From positions 1,426,001 through 1,490,000 of the forward strand of contig CM063257.1 of NCBI GenBank assembly GCA_032158295.1: a stretch of 64,000 bases of DNA, read 5' to 3'. Position 1 is the first letter of the stretch. Each line of letters opens with the position of its first letter. The notes under the pieces were generated by a model. It searched no databases, was not told the DNA's origin, and saw nothing but the letters and a program-made list of their open reading frames with translations. The position numbers were made by a program, and so were the translations under genes. Shown in pieces: positions 1 to 9,505 of this stretch. Source of the stretch: Pycnopodia helianthoides. Lineage: Eukaryota; Echinodermata; Asteroidea; Forcipulatida; Asteriidae.

Positions 1-14
1 TTGGAACTCCTTAC

Positions 15-344
15 CTGCTTGCCTCATACCACATTGAGCACTGGCATCACCACTGGTACACGGTGTAGATCTTGGCGTCCACGAACAATTTTGAAGTGTG
101 CGCTCTAGACCAGTACACGTGATACTATTCTGCAGAATGGCACCTGCTTTATTCCCACCGAACGACCCTCCTGATGGTACTGCTGATGAGGGTTGGGGCA
201 GGCCAAGCTGTCTGCAAGTTGCCTGGACCTCTTCAATCCCCCAGTCGTCCGAGCACAGCGTCTTCCAAGTGTTTTGGTCAAAGAACTCCACACGTCCTTC
301 AGTTTCTTCTGATCCATCGACGAGTCTGACCTGACCCTGTCGAC
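15..344 (-). CDS. SRCR domain exon, block 2, third domain
   Basis: Complete exon between an acceptor AG (345-346) and a donor GTAAGG (9-14), 330 bp, phase 1 at both ends. That symmetry lets SRCR exons be duplicated without breaking the frame. It opens with GRQGQVRLVDG, continues through GRVEFFDQNTWKTLCSDDWG and ATCRQLGLPQPSS, and has six cysteines (TLC, ATC, SITC, QNC, STPC, AQC), the group-A set. SRCR domains mediate extracellular ligand recognition. The exon is close to 3520-3852, its counterpart in the other block. The gene continues beyond the window start, so the protein end, membrane anchoring and true domain number are unknown. Confidence 0.85.
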
Positions 345-718
345 CTTTTAAATTAAAACAAATTATAGAATACAAAAGCACAATTAAAATTTAAGGCAAA
401 ATAATTTTAAAAACATGTTTTAGCGTCCTGCCTTTTTGAAAAAAGGAAGTTGGAGGGCCTTTCTTACCAAAATGGCCGCCTGACACACATTTTTTGAGAC
501 AACTGGCCGGACTATTTTTCAAGATGGTTGCCAGCTTTTTTCATTGTGTTTTTTCGGTGTGCTAAAGTCTAAAAATACAATTTTATTTATTTTAAAATTA
601 ATTTTTTGAGTCAAAGATCATTAAAAATTATTCTTTAAAAAAAAGAAGAAAAAAAAAGGAGGCAGCCTCTTAAAAGGAAGCAGGCGGGGATGCTAGACAC
701 ATTTTTTTTTTTGCCCAT

Positions 719-845
719 CTTAACTGACCATCGTAAATAACTGGCCATCGTAACTGGCCATCGTAACTGGCCTTTGTAACTGGCCTTTGTAACTGGCCAT
801 CGTAAATTACCTTTGTAACTGACCATCATAGCTGACCATAGTAAA
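719..845. repeat. Short tandem repeat, ~15 bp unit
   Basis: Imperfect tandem copies of a unit like GTAACTGGCCATC, with variants CTTTG and GACCATC, in the intron between two SRCR exons. The rest of this intron (345-985) is AT-rich with poly-A and poly-T runs and no recognisable exon. Confidence 0.75.
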
Positions 846-985
846 TGATCAGCTGGGCTCGATTAATCTAGCGATTTAATACAAAAATCAATCCTAATCA
901 GTTAGCAAAATGTGACCTCACAAAAGAGTATGATTTTGACAGGTCATCTATTGATGAATGGTGGCTATCTGTGAAATCGAATTAC

Positions 986-1302
986 CTTTATCAACACCAC
1001 TACAGACAATATCTACATCTGTGGCGTGACTACAGGTAGGATCACTGTCACTTATGACTTGGCAGTTCTGGGTGTCCAGCCCATCAGTCAATGCTGGGCA
1101 TCTGGCAATCGAACCACTACCCACATCATAGCGACCACTACCCACTGAGGTAGCGGGTCGATACTTCAGTTTCCGACAAGCTTGCTCGGCCCAACTGAAG
1201 TCCACATTTTCCTGACAGACGGTCGCCCAACCAACGTTTCTGAAACGTAGACTTCAACTCGGCCTTCATAAAGGTTGGGACCTCCTGCCAGTCGTAGGTC
1301 AC
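986..1302 (-). pseudogene. SRCR domain exon, block 2, middle domain, frameshifted
   Basis: Bounded by an acceptor CAG (1303-1305) and donor GTAAT (981-985). The 5' part reads GDLRLAGGPNLYEGRVEVYVSET; the 3' part reads WATVCQENVDFSWAEQACRK through DVDIVCSGVDK in the next frame. The switch falls near 1237, at an A run followed by CGTTGG, and is explained by loss of one base. At 317 bp the exon is one base short of the phase-1/phase-1 length of 318. All six SRCR cysteines are present once the frame change is allowed for. It matches 4622-4938, which is broken at a different place. A sequencing error in the A run is possible. Confidence 0.75.
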
Positions 1303-1744
1303 CTGTGATGCAAAAGAAAGAGTCAACAGAAATTTATAGGACTAGATTGAAAAAATAAGGCCATAGCTATTCTCAACGATGATTTTCATCCGGCAAATAA
1401 GTTATTTGATTTGTTAAGATCAGGGAAGCATTATAGAGTAATCAAGTGCAATATAGAACGATTTAGGCAAAGTTTTTATCCAACCACAGTCAGGGGACGG
1501 AATGAAACTGGGTAATCATTCCGTCAGATTTTCTTGAAGAGTTATCTCTTTTTATGTATCATTAATATTTATTCTGTGTGTAATTTTAGATTTTTAAATA
1601 ATTTTCTTTTATGTCTTAATATTTGTATTTCTTAAACTTTACTATTTATTGTGTTTTAATGTCTTTTTAAAGCATAAGAGCTAAGGCAATTTCAACTGTA
1701 TACTTGTATATAAATAGCAATAAACCGAATCCAACCCAACACGA

Positions 1745-2125
1745 TACAATTATATTTCCTGATAATAAATAATAATACAAGTTCTTATATAGCGCTTTAT
1801 CACAAAGAACTCAGTATTTTTTCCTGCAAGGTAAGTGGAGCTACGTTTTAAAGTATGAGACCTTTTTCCAGTCAGGTTGGCGTAGTGGTATCTTGCCTTG
1901 CCTTCCACCTCTGGGGACCCCAGTTCAAATCAAACCGGAACAGATCGGGTTTTTCAGTCCCTGCCTGATTGCGTGGGTTTTCCCTGGAATATTTCTCTTT
2001 TCCTCCCACACCTAAAACTGAAACTTCTTTCATTGTCTTCTCTCCACGGGGTTCTTGGCGAGTACAGTGATTAAGTTTGCTTTCTGAGAGTCCTTGGCTT
2101 CACAACCACAATTAATAAAATGAAA
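1745..2125 (+). mobile_element. tRNA-derived SINE
   Basis: Begins with an AT-rich stretch and ATAGCGCTTTATCACAAAG, then a tRNA-like head (CAGTCAGGTTGGCGTAGTGG, CCCAGTTCAAATC), a body (TTTTCAGTCCCTGCCTGATT, CTCCCACACCTAAAACTG) and an A-rich end (AATAAAATGAAATGAAA). The same body occurs inverted at 43640-43913, which supports a dispersed SINE family. It lies in the intron between SRCR exons 2189-2539 and 986-1302. Confidence 0.65.
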
Positions 2126-2188
2126 TGAAACCACCAACTAAACACTTTACACCAACTTTCTCAGAGAGAATTTTAATCTTCTACTCAC

Positions 2189-2539
2189 CAATGAAGGGAT
2201 TGGGTCGTACACTCGCGGCGGGAAGATTAGAGCAGACAAGACCAACTTCTGGTCTGGCATCATATGCCCATTCATCCAAGACGTGGTAGCAGTCTACCAT
2301 ATTCATCTCGTTCCCATTGCAGTTGACCATGTAAAGATAACAATTCCTATAATTCCTATAACGGCCAAACGATTTTCTTCTATTTGCAGATTGAAACCCC
2401 ATCTGGCGACAGGCGACGGCCACCTCCTCCATTCCGAAGTTGCTGGCACAGACCGGTCCCCACTCCCCCTGGTAGAATATTCGCAGACTGCCTTCTAAGC
2501 TAGACAGTCCATCCTCCAGGCGGAGGTCAAACTCCTGGG
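2189..2539 (-). CDS. SRCR domain exon, block 2, first domain
   Basis: 351-bp exon, acceptor TAG (2540-2542) and donor GTGAGTAG (2181-2188), phase 1 to phase 1. Reads QEFDLRLEDGLSS, YQGEWGPVCASNFGMEE, VAVACRQMGFQSANRR, then VNCNGNEMNMVDCYHVLDE. It resembles 5461-5841, the first domain of the other block. The cysteine set is unusual: the penultimate SRCR cysteine (SNC in the partner) is replaced in DEWAYDARPEVGLVC, while an extra cysteine appears in YRNCYLYMVNC. The C-terminal disulfide would have to be rearranged or lost. The frame is open throughout. Confidence 0.85.
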
Positions 2540-2966
2540 CTATACAGAGAGAGAATCGCGATATTGAAATTCATCCAGATTGCATGAAAGCAAATTAAAT
2601 TTTGTTTTTTTAGGATCAGTGTGTAAATTTCATGCCGAGACATTTGTAAGCTTGATTCATTATTTGTTTGCAGTGTTCGCAAATATTGACTGCTTCGAGT
2701 GTTTAATTTGTTTACAGAGTGGTGACCTTGTACATTATAATGCTATTCCTGACGGGCAAGATGCTACACAGGCTCAAAGGGAAAGTTTATACTTTGTGTC
2801 ATAATTTTCACATAAATTCAAAATTTACAAAAGCAACAGCTGTACAGCTTTTGAGATGTCCCCCCTTTCTTCATATCAAAAGTTGAGGAAAATCGGACAG
2901 TGCGATCTCCATAAAACATAAGATTTGTTGTATTCTTCCATTGAGCTGTGTACAAATGTGCCCGCC

Positions 2967-3327
2967 GGAAGTCCAGGCTCTGTGGCTCTTTTGTAAACAT
3001 GTGATGTCACAGGTCACATCGTCTATATCATTGAACTCCGGAAAACATCTGTGTGCCGCCATTTTTTCATGTGTTGGATGTCACTAGGGCGATGTTCCCG
3101 GTCCCGCATGCGTATAACACCCGGGGAACAGTTCTACGATCGTAACCTGGAAGTCCAGGCTCTGTGGCTCTTTTGTAAACATGTGATGTCACAGGTCACA
3201 TCGTCTATATCATTGAACTCCGGAAAACATCTGTGTGCCGCCATTTTTTCATGTGTTGGATGTCGCTAGGGCGATGTTCCCGGTCCCGCATGCGTATAAC
3301 ACCCGGGGAACAGTTCTACGATCGTAA
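2967..3327. repeat. Direct tandem duplication, two copies of ~182 bp
   Basis: The segment starting GGAAGTCCAGGCTCTGTGG at 2967 is repeated almost exactly from 3149, ending ACAGTTCTACGATCGTAA at 3327. The visible differences are few, so the duplication is recent. It lies in the intron between SRCR exons 3520-3852 and 2189-2539. Confidence 0.9.
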
Positions 3328-3329
3328 AG

Positions 3330-3379
3330 CGCATGACAAGTAGACTGTCCTGCCCGGGCTGCAGTCTACTTGTCATGCG
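3330..3379. repeat. Perfect hairpin, 18-bp arms
   Basis: Arms 3330-3347 (CGCATGACAAGTAGACTG) and 3362-3379 are exact reverse complements around a 14-nt GC-rich loop. It sits directly after the 182-bp duplication. Confidence 0.85.
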
Positions 3380-3519
3380 TATTTACCACGTGGGTGAATA
3401 CTTGCGTGCGCGCTTGGTAAATAGCAAATATAGCATCTGTCCTGTGATGTTGAATGGACCAGTGAGAATACGACGCTCGGTCATGAATATGTATGAGGTA
3501 TAGTTAAAGGAATTGTTAC

Positions 3520-3852
3520 CTTCCTTGTCGACACTGATGATGCCACACCGAGCACTAGCATCGCCGGTCCGACACGATCTTGGTGTCCAAGTACAACTTT
3601 GAAGAGTGAGCTCTAGACCAGTACACGTGATACTATTCTGCAAAATGGCACCTGCTTCATTCCTACCGAACGACCCTCCTGATGGTACTGCTGATGAGGG
3701 TAGGGGTAGGCCAAGCTGTCTGCAAGTTGCCTGGACCTCTTCAATCCCCCAGTCGTTCGAGCACAGCGTCTTCCAAGTGTTTTGATCAAAGAACTCCACA
3801 CGTCCTTCAGTTGTAGTTGATCCATCCACCAGTCTGACCTCACCCTGTCGAC
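3520..3852 (-). CDS. SRCR domain exon, block 1, third domain
   Basis: 333-bp exon, acceptor AG (3853-3854), donor GTAACAATT (3511-3519), phase 1 to phase 1. Reads GRQGEVRLVDGSTTTEGRVEFF, TLCSNDWGIEEVQATCRQLG, SITCTGLELTLQSC and ends RCGIISVDKE. Six cysteines, group-A spacing. Much of it is identical to exon 15-344, showing a fairly recent shared origin. Translation can read on past the donor, but the consensus splice site and symmetrical phase make 3520 the likely exon end. Confidence 0.88.
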
Positions 3853-4089
3853 CTTTAAGTTTGAACAAAATAACACGCCAAATGTTGTATGAAGAAAGAC
3901 CTATAGTCTAACTGCCCTACGCATACCTCACAGTAAACAGTAAACGTTTAAGACACCGCGGTGGATAAAGGATTTCACTAAACGATAGTATGCATAGAAT
4001 GAATGTACCGACTAGTTATAAAAGATCTAGACATTTAACACACTCGGCATGAATGGAAGAATTTTTTTTAAAAGCAAGTTTTGCAGTGT

Positions 4090-4260
4090 ATTATGACTGG
4101 CTTACAGGCAAGGGGAGGGTGGTCACTAGGTGTATGGGAGACGTAAAAGGGGGAGGGTCAAGGGAAGGGTTGTAAGGGAGGAAGGGGGGGGGTGTTTGAA
4201 AAAATGGAGGGAGGTGTAGGAGGGGTTAATGTCAGGGGTGTAAATGAGGGGTAGTGTTAG
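4090..4260. other. G-rich intronic tract
   Basis: Many GGG and GGGG runs on the plus strand (GGGGAGGG, GGGGGAGGG, nine-G run near 4185), so the tract could form G-quadruplexes. It lies in the intron between SRCR exons 4622-4938 and 3520-3852. No other feature is seen in 3860-4620. Confidence 0.6.
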
Positions 4261-4621
4261 GCCCAAAAGCAATCAAACTTCAACCCCAAAAGAAAAGAGC
4301 TCTCTGTTTCACAAAACAAACTTATGTACGCATGAGTAACTGATAACAATTTAACACTCTATTTGTATTTTTAACGACAGTCAGTAACTTGTAGTAGGGA
4401 CAGATGGTACAGCAGAGGGGTGGGTGACCATACTTTTGGTGTGCTTAGCTACTTTTTGTGCTTTAAGCAACTCTGTGAAAATGTCTGAAAATGGGCTCAG
4501 GAAGATGTACCAGCTCTATCGTCCACAGTAAAATAAACAGTAATAAAACTACCAGAAAACCCTGGGGATGCACTTCTAATAGTTTTCATCTTTCTTGGCC
4601 GAGCTTGAATACAAACTTTAC

Positions 4622-4938
4622 CTGGCTCACTGCCATCGCAGACTACGTATACGTCGTTGTCATGACTGCAGGCTGGATCTGTCCCACTAAAGATCTGACA
4701 TTCAGTAGTCTTGAAATTGCTGTCTGTCGACGGACAGTGGGCAATTGGGCCGTCCCTGCTTCATAGCGCGATGTCCCGGTTGATGTAGCAGGCCGGTACC
4801 CAAGCTCCTCACATGCTAGCTCAGCCTTCCTGAAGTCCCAATGACTGCTACAAAAAGTGGCCCACTCTTCAGTTTCAGCCAAGAGCACCTCCAGGCGACC
4901 TTCATAGGGATTAGGGCCTCCAACTAGTCGTATATCAC
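4622..4938 (-). pseudogene. SRCR domain exon, block 1, middle domain, frameshifted
   Basis: Acceptor CAG (4939-4941) and donor GTAAAG (4616-4621). The first part reads GDIRLVGGPNPYEGRLEVLLAETEEW, ATFCSSHWDF, LACEELGYRPATSTG and RYEAGT. After about 4757 the homologous sequence (GPIAHCPSTDSNFK, TECQIFSGTDPACSHDND, VVCDGSEP) is in the next frame. One missing base in the GGGACGGCCC stretch explains it, and the 317-bp length is again one short of 318. In the unshifted frame translation reaches a stop inside the exon. Whether this is a real mutation or a base-calling error cannot be settled here. Confidence 0.75.
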
Positions 4939-5460
4939 CTGCATAGAAAAAAACTAACTGTGGTCAGCAAAGTTTGCTCATGATTTGAACCACTTCGGGT
5001 AAGTATTTTGAACAATTTTCCTCACCCACCCACTTTTTGGAGCTTCTCGAGTAATTGTTTTCCTTTGAAAATATTGTTACCACAATGAAACCCTGACTTG
5101 ACAAAGGAAAGGCAACAAAGGTTCTTTCCTGATGAGGATTTGGGAGGGATATAGGGCTAGGTGATTAATGCAGTTCTGTTTGGAAACCAAGGTTTTGAAA
5201 TGTCTAAAACCAAATTTTGGGGTGAATTCCACTTCACAATCATGACGGGATGGACCACTCATTTTCAAGACAATCACCAGCCTAGAATTACATGAAGGCC
5301 ATGGCCTCTGTTGCCCCTGGTCTTTGCCTTGGTACTCTTTTAAAAGTTTCCCATAGACTTTAATGATTTTCTGATGAAAGTGCCCTTTGCAAAATGAAAA
5401 TGGCCTTGCCCTCTCAAAGGTGAAATTCCAGGCCTGCAATCAATTCTACATGTAACTCAC

Positions 5461-5841
5461 CCGGTCTGATGTCAGGTGGTGTCTCCGGTGGCTTCTCATT
5501 GGTGCACGCAATTGCAACATCGTTGCTATGGGTACAGTTCGACACCCCCTCATTGAGAACATAGTAACAGTCTACGAGTTTGTCTTCGTTGCCGTTGCAG
5601 TTGACTTCCTGAAGAATTATACTGTACCAATCAGAGGTGGACTCTGTTGTTGTGCTTTTTTTAGCATACCGATATCCAAGTTGACGACACGCTACAGTAG
5701 CTTCCTCAATATGGAAGTTGTAATTGCAGATTGTACCAATCAACTTATACTCTGAGGAGGGGTAAATCTTGTAGTATTCGATTTCAAGCAGTCCTACTGA
5801 AGCTGTTGGGCTGACAGTCAGTCGTAAGGTCAAATCTGGAG
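5461..5841 (-). CDS. SRCR domain exon, block 1, first domain
   Basis: 381-bp exon, acceptor CAG (5842-5844), donor GTGAGTTA (5453-5460), phase 1 to phase 1. Reads PDLTLRLTVSPTASVG, GTICNYNFHIEEATVACRQLGYRYAKK, VNCNGNEDKLVDCYYVLNE, SNCTHSNDVAIAC and ends with a proline-rich linker PPETPPDIRPG. All six SRCR cysteines are present. The phase-1 acceptor requires an upstream exon, but I found none in 5842-10185. The gene start is therefore unidentified; a large intron or a truncated gene are both possible. Confidence 0.85.
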
Positions 5842-5887
5842 CTGATTAGAGAGACCAACCACCAGTGATCTTAAAAACATCTAGTTT

Positions 5888-6165
5888 ATTGTATATTCGA
5901 TTTGCGGTAACACCATGTGTATAATTATCTACTTTGCTGTGTAGATTTTGTTCTTTAGAGAACTTGTCTTGCTATTTGTTCTACTACCGAGGAGTAGATT
6001 TTCGGAATTCGGGAGACTTCTCAGTTCTAAAAAGAACTGTCCTGCGGAAGGTAGGGCGGAAGGTAGGAAATCGGCCTGGACTACTACTTTAGCTTTGTGG
6101 ATCGGGGGGACTTCTCGTAATTAACTGCACTACCGTAGAGTGAGTTCTTTTTGGTCTATTTATAA
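5888..6165 (+). repeat. Dispersed repeat, copy 1
   Basis: Shares TTTGCGGTAACACCATGTG, TAGATTTTGTTCTTTAGAG, CTGCGGAAGGTAGG and an end near TTAATTAACTGCACTAC with the inverted copy at 61010-61245. Two copies 55 kb apart mark it as an unnamed dispersed element. Confidence 0.7.
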
Positions 6166-6266
6166 GGATTCAGAGGTTTCAGTGTAGAGTCAGTCACTGC
6201 TCTGATTGGTTCTTCTAGTTTATTGGCGTTGATTGTAAAACAACTTATAAACCACATGGGAAACTG

Positions 6267-6408
6267 AGGCCGTATCTGAATTGGCGGCTACAGCTATGGC
6301 TACGACTGTTGCTAAGGGTGTTGCTAAGGACGTACTATATTACAACCCATGATGACACGGAAATCTAGCAGTAGCCGTACCCCTAGCCGCTAATTCAGAC
6401 ACGGCCTA
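6267..6408. mobile_element. Small MITE with terminal inverted repeats
   Basis: Starts AGGCCGTATCTGAATTGGCG and ends with the near reverse complement CGCTAATTCAGACACGGCCT. The ~140-bp non-coding interior fits a deletion-derived DNA-transposon remnant. Confidence 0.7.
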
Positions 6409-6422
6409 ACTGGGTAAATTTA

Positions 6423-6560
6423 ATTCCCTGCCTCAACCGCATGGTTTCACGGTTGAGGCAGGGCACCCGGTAAAATGAAGATTGATGTAGTTACGTACAA
6501 TAAGTTTCTGGGGCGCTAGTACGACCGAAAAACTTCAAAAATTTTCGAAAAAGGAGTACA
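6423..6560. repeat. Two small palindromes
   Basis: TGCCTCAACCG...CGGTTGAGGCA (about 6428-6463), then CTGGGGCGCT...AGCGCCCCAG (about 6508-6562). Both look like hairpin remnants of short inverted-repeat elements. Confidence 0.6.
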
Positions 6561-6790
6561 GCGCCCCAGTAACTAGGTCTTGTCCAACCTTAACCTCAGC
6601 AAGTTCTGGTTCAGCCAGAGAGTGGTGAACTCCTGGAATTTACTCCAACTGGGCATGCCCAATGGCAAAGGGAGGCAATAGAAGTTAGAAATAGAAGCTA
6701 CCAATGTGAACACATTCAAGGGCCATCATGTAGACAAAATTTCCTTAAGAACAAAAAGGGGGGAGGGGCTATGCTTCTAAGTTACATCTA

Positions 6791-6945
6791 AGCTGACTGC
6801 CCCAGTAATTTCACAAAACTCCTCCTAACTTAGGACCAGTCCTAGGCAATGGTAAGAGATAGGACTAGTCTTAAGTTAAGACCAGTTACTGGTCCTAACT
6901 TCAGATAAGACTAGTCTTATCTCTTTGTGAAATCGGCCCCAGGAC
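6791..6945. mobile_element. Palindromic MITE-like element
   Basis: Starts GACTGCCCCAGTAATTTCACA and ends TGTGAAATCGGCCCC. In between, AGGACCAGTCC and ACTAGTCTTA motifs recur in both orientations. No coding potential. Confidence 0.6.
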
Positions 6946-7106
6946 CATCGTTTCCTATTCAATCAAGTAAGTAAGATTGTACAATGTAAGACTGAGTGAG
7001 TCTCCAATGTAATGTAGTATTATTTACGAGTGGACTGTACTGTAGTACTGTCATGTCAAATATCGATTGATTGCACTTGTTTGTTGAAAGAGAAACCAGT
7101 CGTTGT

Positions 7107-7164
7107 GATAATCGTAACCCTCCATCCTCCCGACGGTCGCAGAGGATGGAGGATTACGATTATC
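7107..7164. repeat. Hairpin, 23-bp arms
   Basis: 7107-7129 and 7142-7164 are reverse complements with one mismatch (GATAATCGTAA...TTACGATTATC) around a 12-nt loop. Confidence 0.8.
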
Positions 7165-7648
7165 GGACGCAACTATCACTATCAGTGATCACTCAATCAG
7201 TAACCACTATAGAAATCAGATGAATTAAAAATGAAAATTATGATGGCATGCCATCGTGTGGGAGATTTATTTTCACAGCACACATGGCATGATGGCTTCC
7301 TTACCGTTCACATTGATGATCGCAACAGCAGAGCAAATTGGGCGAAAGTTTGTGCAAGATGACAAAAGAATTAGCTGCCAAACCAACGACCAAGGTTTCC
7401 CCGACGCACCCATGTTTTCGCTGACCTTGAAGGCCGGATCAATAAGACATTTAGAAACAACACAATGCCATCAATAGAGGGCGCTGCAAATGTCAACATG
7501 ACTGCACGTGCCTCCCCTGTGTGAGATATCCAGAAACCAAACACACAATCTAAACCACGAATCACAACCAAGCACGTTCTATGGTGGTAGCTGTTAGGGT
7601 AGTGGTAGGGGTTGGTAGGGGGTAGTGGTAGCCAGGGGTAAGGAAGGG

Positions 7649-7714
7649 TTAGGGTTAGGGTTAGGGTTAGGGTTAGGGTTAGGGTTAGGGTTAGGGTTAG
7701 GGTTGGGGTTAGGG
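7649..7714 (+). repeat. Interstitial telomere-type (TTAGGG)n tract
   Basis: Nine uninterrupted TTAGGG units, one TTGGGG, then a final TTAGGG. Degenerate G/T-rich sequence (GGTAGGGG, GGTAGTGG) precedes it from about 7590. The animal telomere repeat inside a chromosome region can mark an old fusion, a repaired break or telomerase action at a break. Confidence 0.95.
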
Positions 7715-8104
7715 TAGAGTTGAAAAAAAAGAAAAAAAGTAAGGGTTACCAGCTGAGAAACAGTGAACCAGTGGCAGATAGAACGTGCGTGGTTGTGGTT
7801 TGTGGTTTAGCTTCATTCGTCTGTTTGGTTATTATGCTCCTGTGACGGCTACTGCTCGGTCGCCGCGTCGAGCGTCACCGTGCGTTGAACCGGACGTCCT
7901 AATAAAATATGCGGTTGCATGGCTTCCCATAGTTTTCCAACCTTGGTTGGCAAATACTTGGGCTGTGACGTTGCAAAAAAGGTCTATATGATATGCTTGT
8001 TATCCAATGGTTCAACAACCTTGGGGAAACTCGATCCTGCATCATCCATCACCAGTCCGGTGGATTTTTGACGTATTCTACGCGCGTGACCCATTGCATA
8101 ATGC

Positions 8105-8275
8105 GCAGCGCGCATTCACGCGCGTCTCATTTACGCCATTTTGGGTGTCAAAACGTGCACAAAAGGATGGTACACGTGTTTACGCACCAATGCGCGTGTA
8201 AACACGTGTACCATCCATTTGTGCACGTGTTGACACCCAAAATGGTGGACACGGGAGACGCACGTGCGGGCGCTG
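8105..8275. repeat. Long imperfect palindrome
   Basis: Left arm (about 8115-8183) contains GCCATTTTGGGTGTCAAAACG and GGATGGTACACGTGTTTACGC. The right arm (about 8199-8270) carries their reverse complements. The loop is a few bases around CCAATGCGC. Several CACGTG/ACACGTGT motifs fall within it. Likely a foldback MITE; neither strand has a convincing gene. Confidence 0.8.
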
Positions 8276-8289
8276 CGCGTTGTGCAAGT

Positions 8290-9119
8290 GGTATAGACTG
8301 TCTTTATGCAGTTGCTCTCACCATGAAGGTATCCTGAAGGAATTGATGATGAAAAGTTAACCCGCTGGGAGGACGGAGGGGGTGGGGCGGGGGTTGGCGG
8401 CACGCGGGGTGGCTTCCGTCATCGCTCATCAAACCTTTCTAACGGCGAAGCCGAGCGTTATCGAATGGTGTTAGGGTACGACTAGAGCGTGAGGCCTATT
8501 GTTACCATAACAACCATTTATTCGTTACCTCATACCTACGTGTTTACACTGCAGTGAGCTGACAATACTTTTAAACTATTGGTCTATTTGTCTCAAAGTG
8601 AGTCTTTATGGTGTGTGAAAAACTAAAAGGCATTTCGAGAAATTGGGTTACACTTTCTGCGCCTCTAATTGACACTTATAGCCAAAATTACATTATTATA
8701 TGCAATAAATAATATTTTTAAAAAATAGCTCTACAGAGAATTTGTAACTTTGTTGCCAATTTTTGATTTAAACATTATTTCAAGTTCACAAAATATTGGC
8801 ACAAGAACAGCTTTGTTTTTTTACATGACCGTCAACACTTATTATCTATCTAAGATGTACGTTGCCTCATCATTTTTTATTTATTTACTTATTTTTTTAC
8901 GGCAAGTGCTCCCGTCCGTCAACCGACGAAAAATGTTGTGATCGTGGCATCAACCGAGTATTTGCATAAACCAGTTTCACAGAACCCCCCCCCCTCTTTT
9001 AGCCCGTCAAATACCTAGAGGGTTTACGGAGAGATTGTTTTTAAACGTCCAGCTAAATAATCTCCCGCAACCGCCCACTCAGAGACTAGTGGCACTTTAT
9101 TTTTCATTTGCGACTTTGT
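8290..9119. other. Intergenic, no feature recognised
   Basis: Contains a short G-rich stretch (8370-8405) and AT-rich sequence. Small open frames here have no recognisable domains. The 7715-8100 stretch upstream is equally blank. Confidence 0.5.
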
Positions 9120-9505
9120 TTAAAGGAACATTACAGAATTGGTAAGAACAAATATACTTTTTGATCACAGATTTACATAAAACTTACACAGTCTAATGAT
9201 GATAATAGTAGAAAACATCCCTTGAAATATTTCTGTCTGAAATGCCATATTTGATGAGAAATGAATAAACTAATTTTCCGATCGGAGTTTATCGCTCGGT
9301 GAGCGTTTTATTCATTTTGTTGAATCTATATGATTTCTGTGCAAATGTGTAATCGGTTTTTCACTATTTTCTCGTGACCCAGATGGCCGATCGATCTCAA
9401 ACTTCTACAGGTTTGTCAGTTTATGTATATGGTGGATTACATAAAGTGCTTACACTGCCAGCAACTGTTTTGTTAGCAAAAACCAATTCTGTAATGTTCC
9501 TTTAA
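9120..9505 (+). mobile_element. TTAA-flanked MITE, family 1, copy A
   Basis: Bounded by TTAA at 9120-9123 and 9502-9505, with inverted termini AGGAACATTACAGAATTGGT. The TTAA target suggests mobilisation by a piggyBac-type transposase. Copies: 17804-18197 and 38074-38461 (opposite orientation) and 58761-59150 (same orientation). Confidence 0.88.

Noticed and set aside
8131..8403. Minus-strand 90-codon frame
   Set aside because: It spans the palindrome; the peptide repeats reflect the inverted arms.
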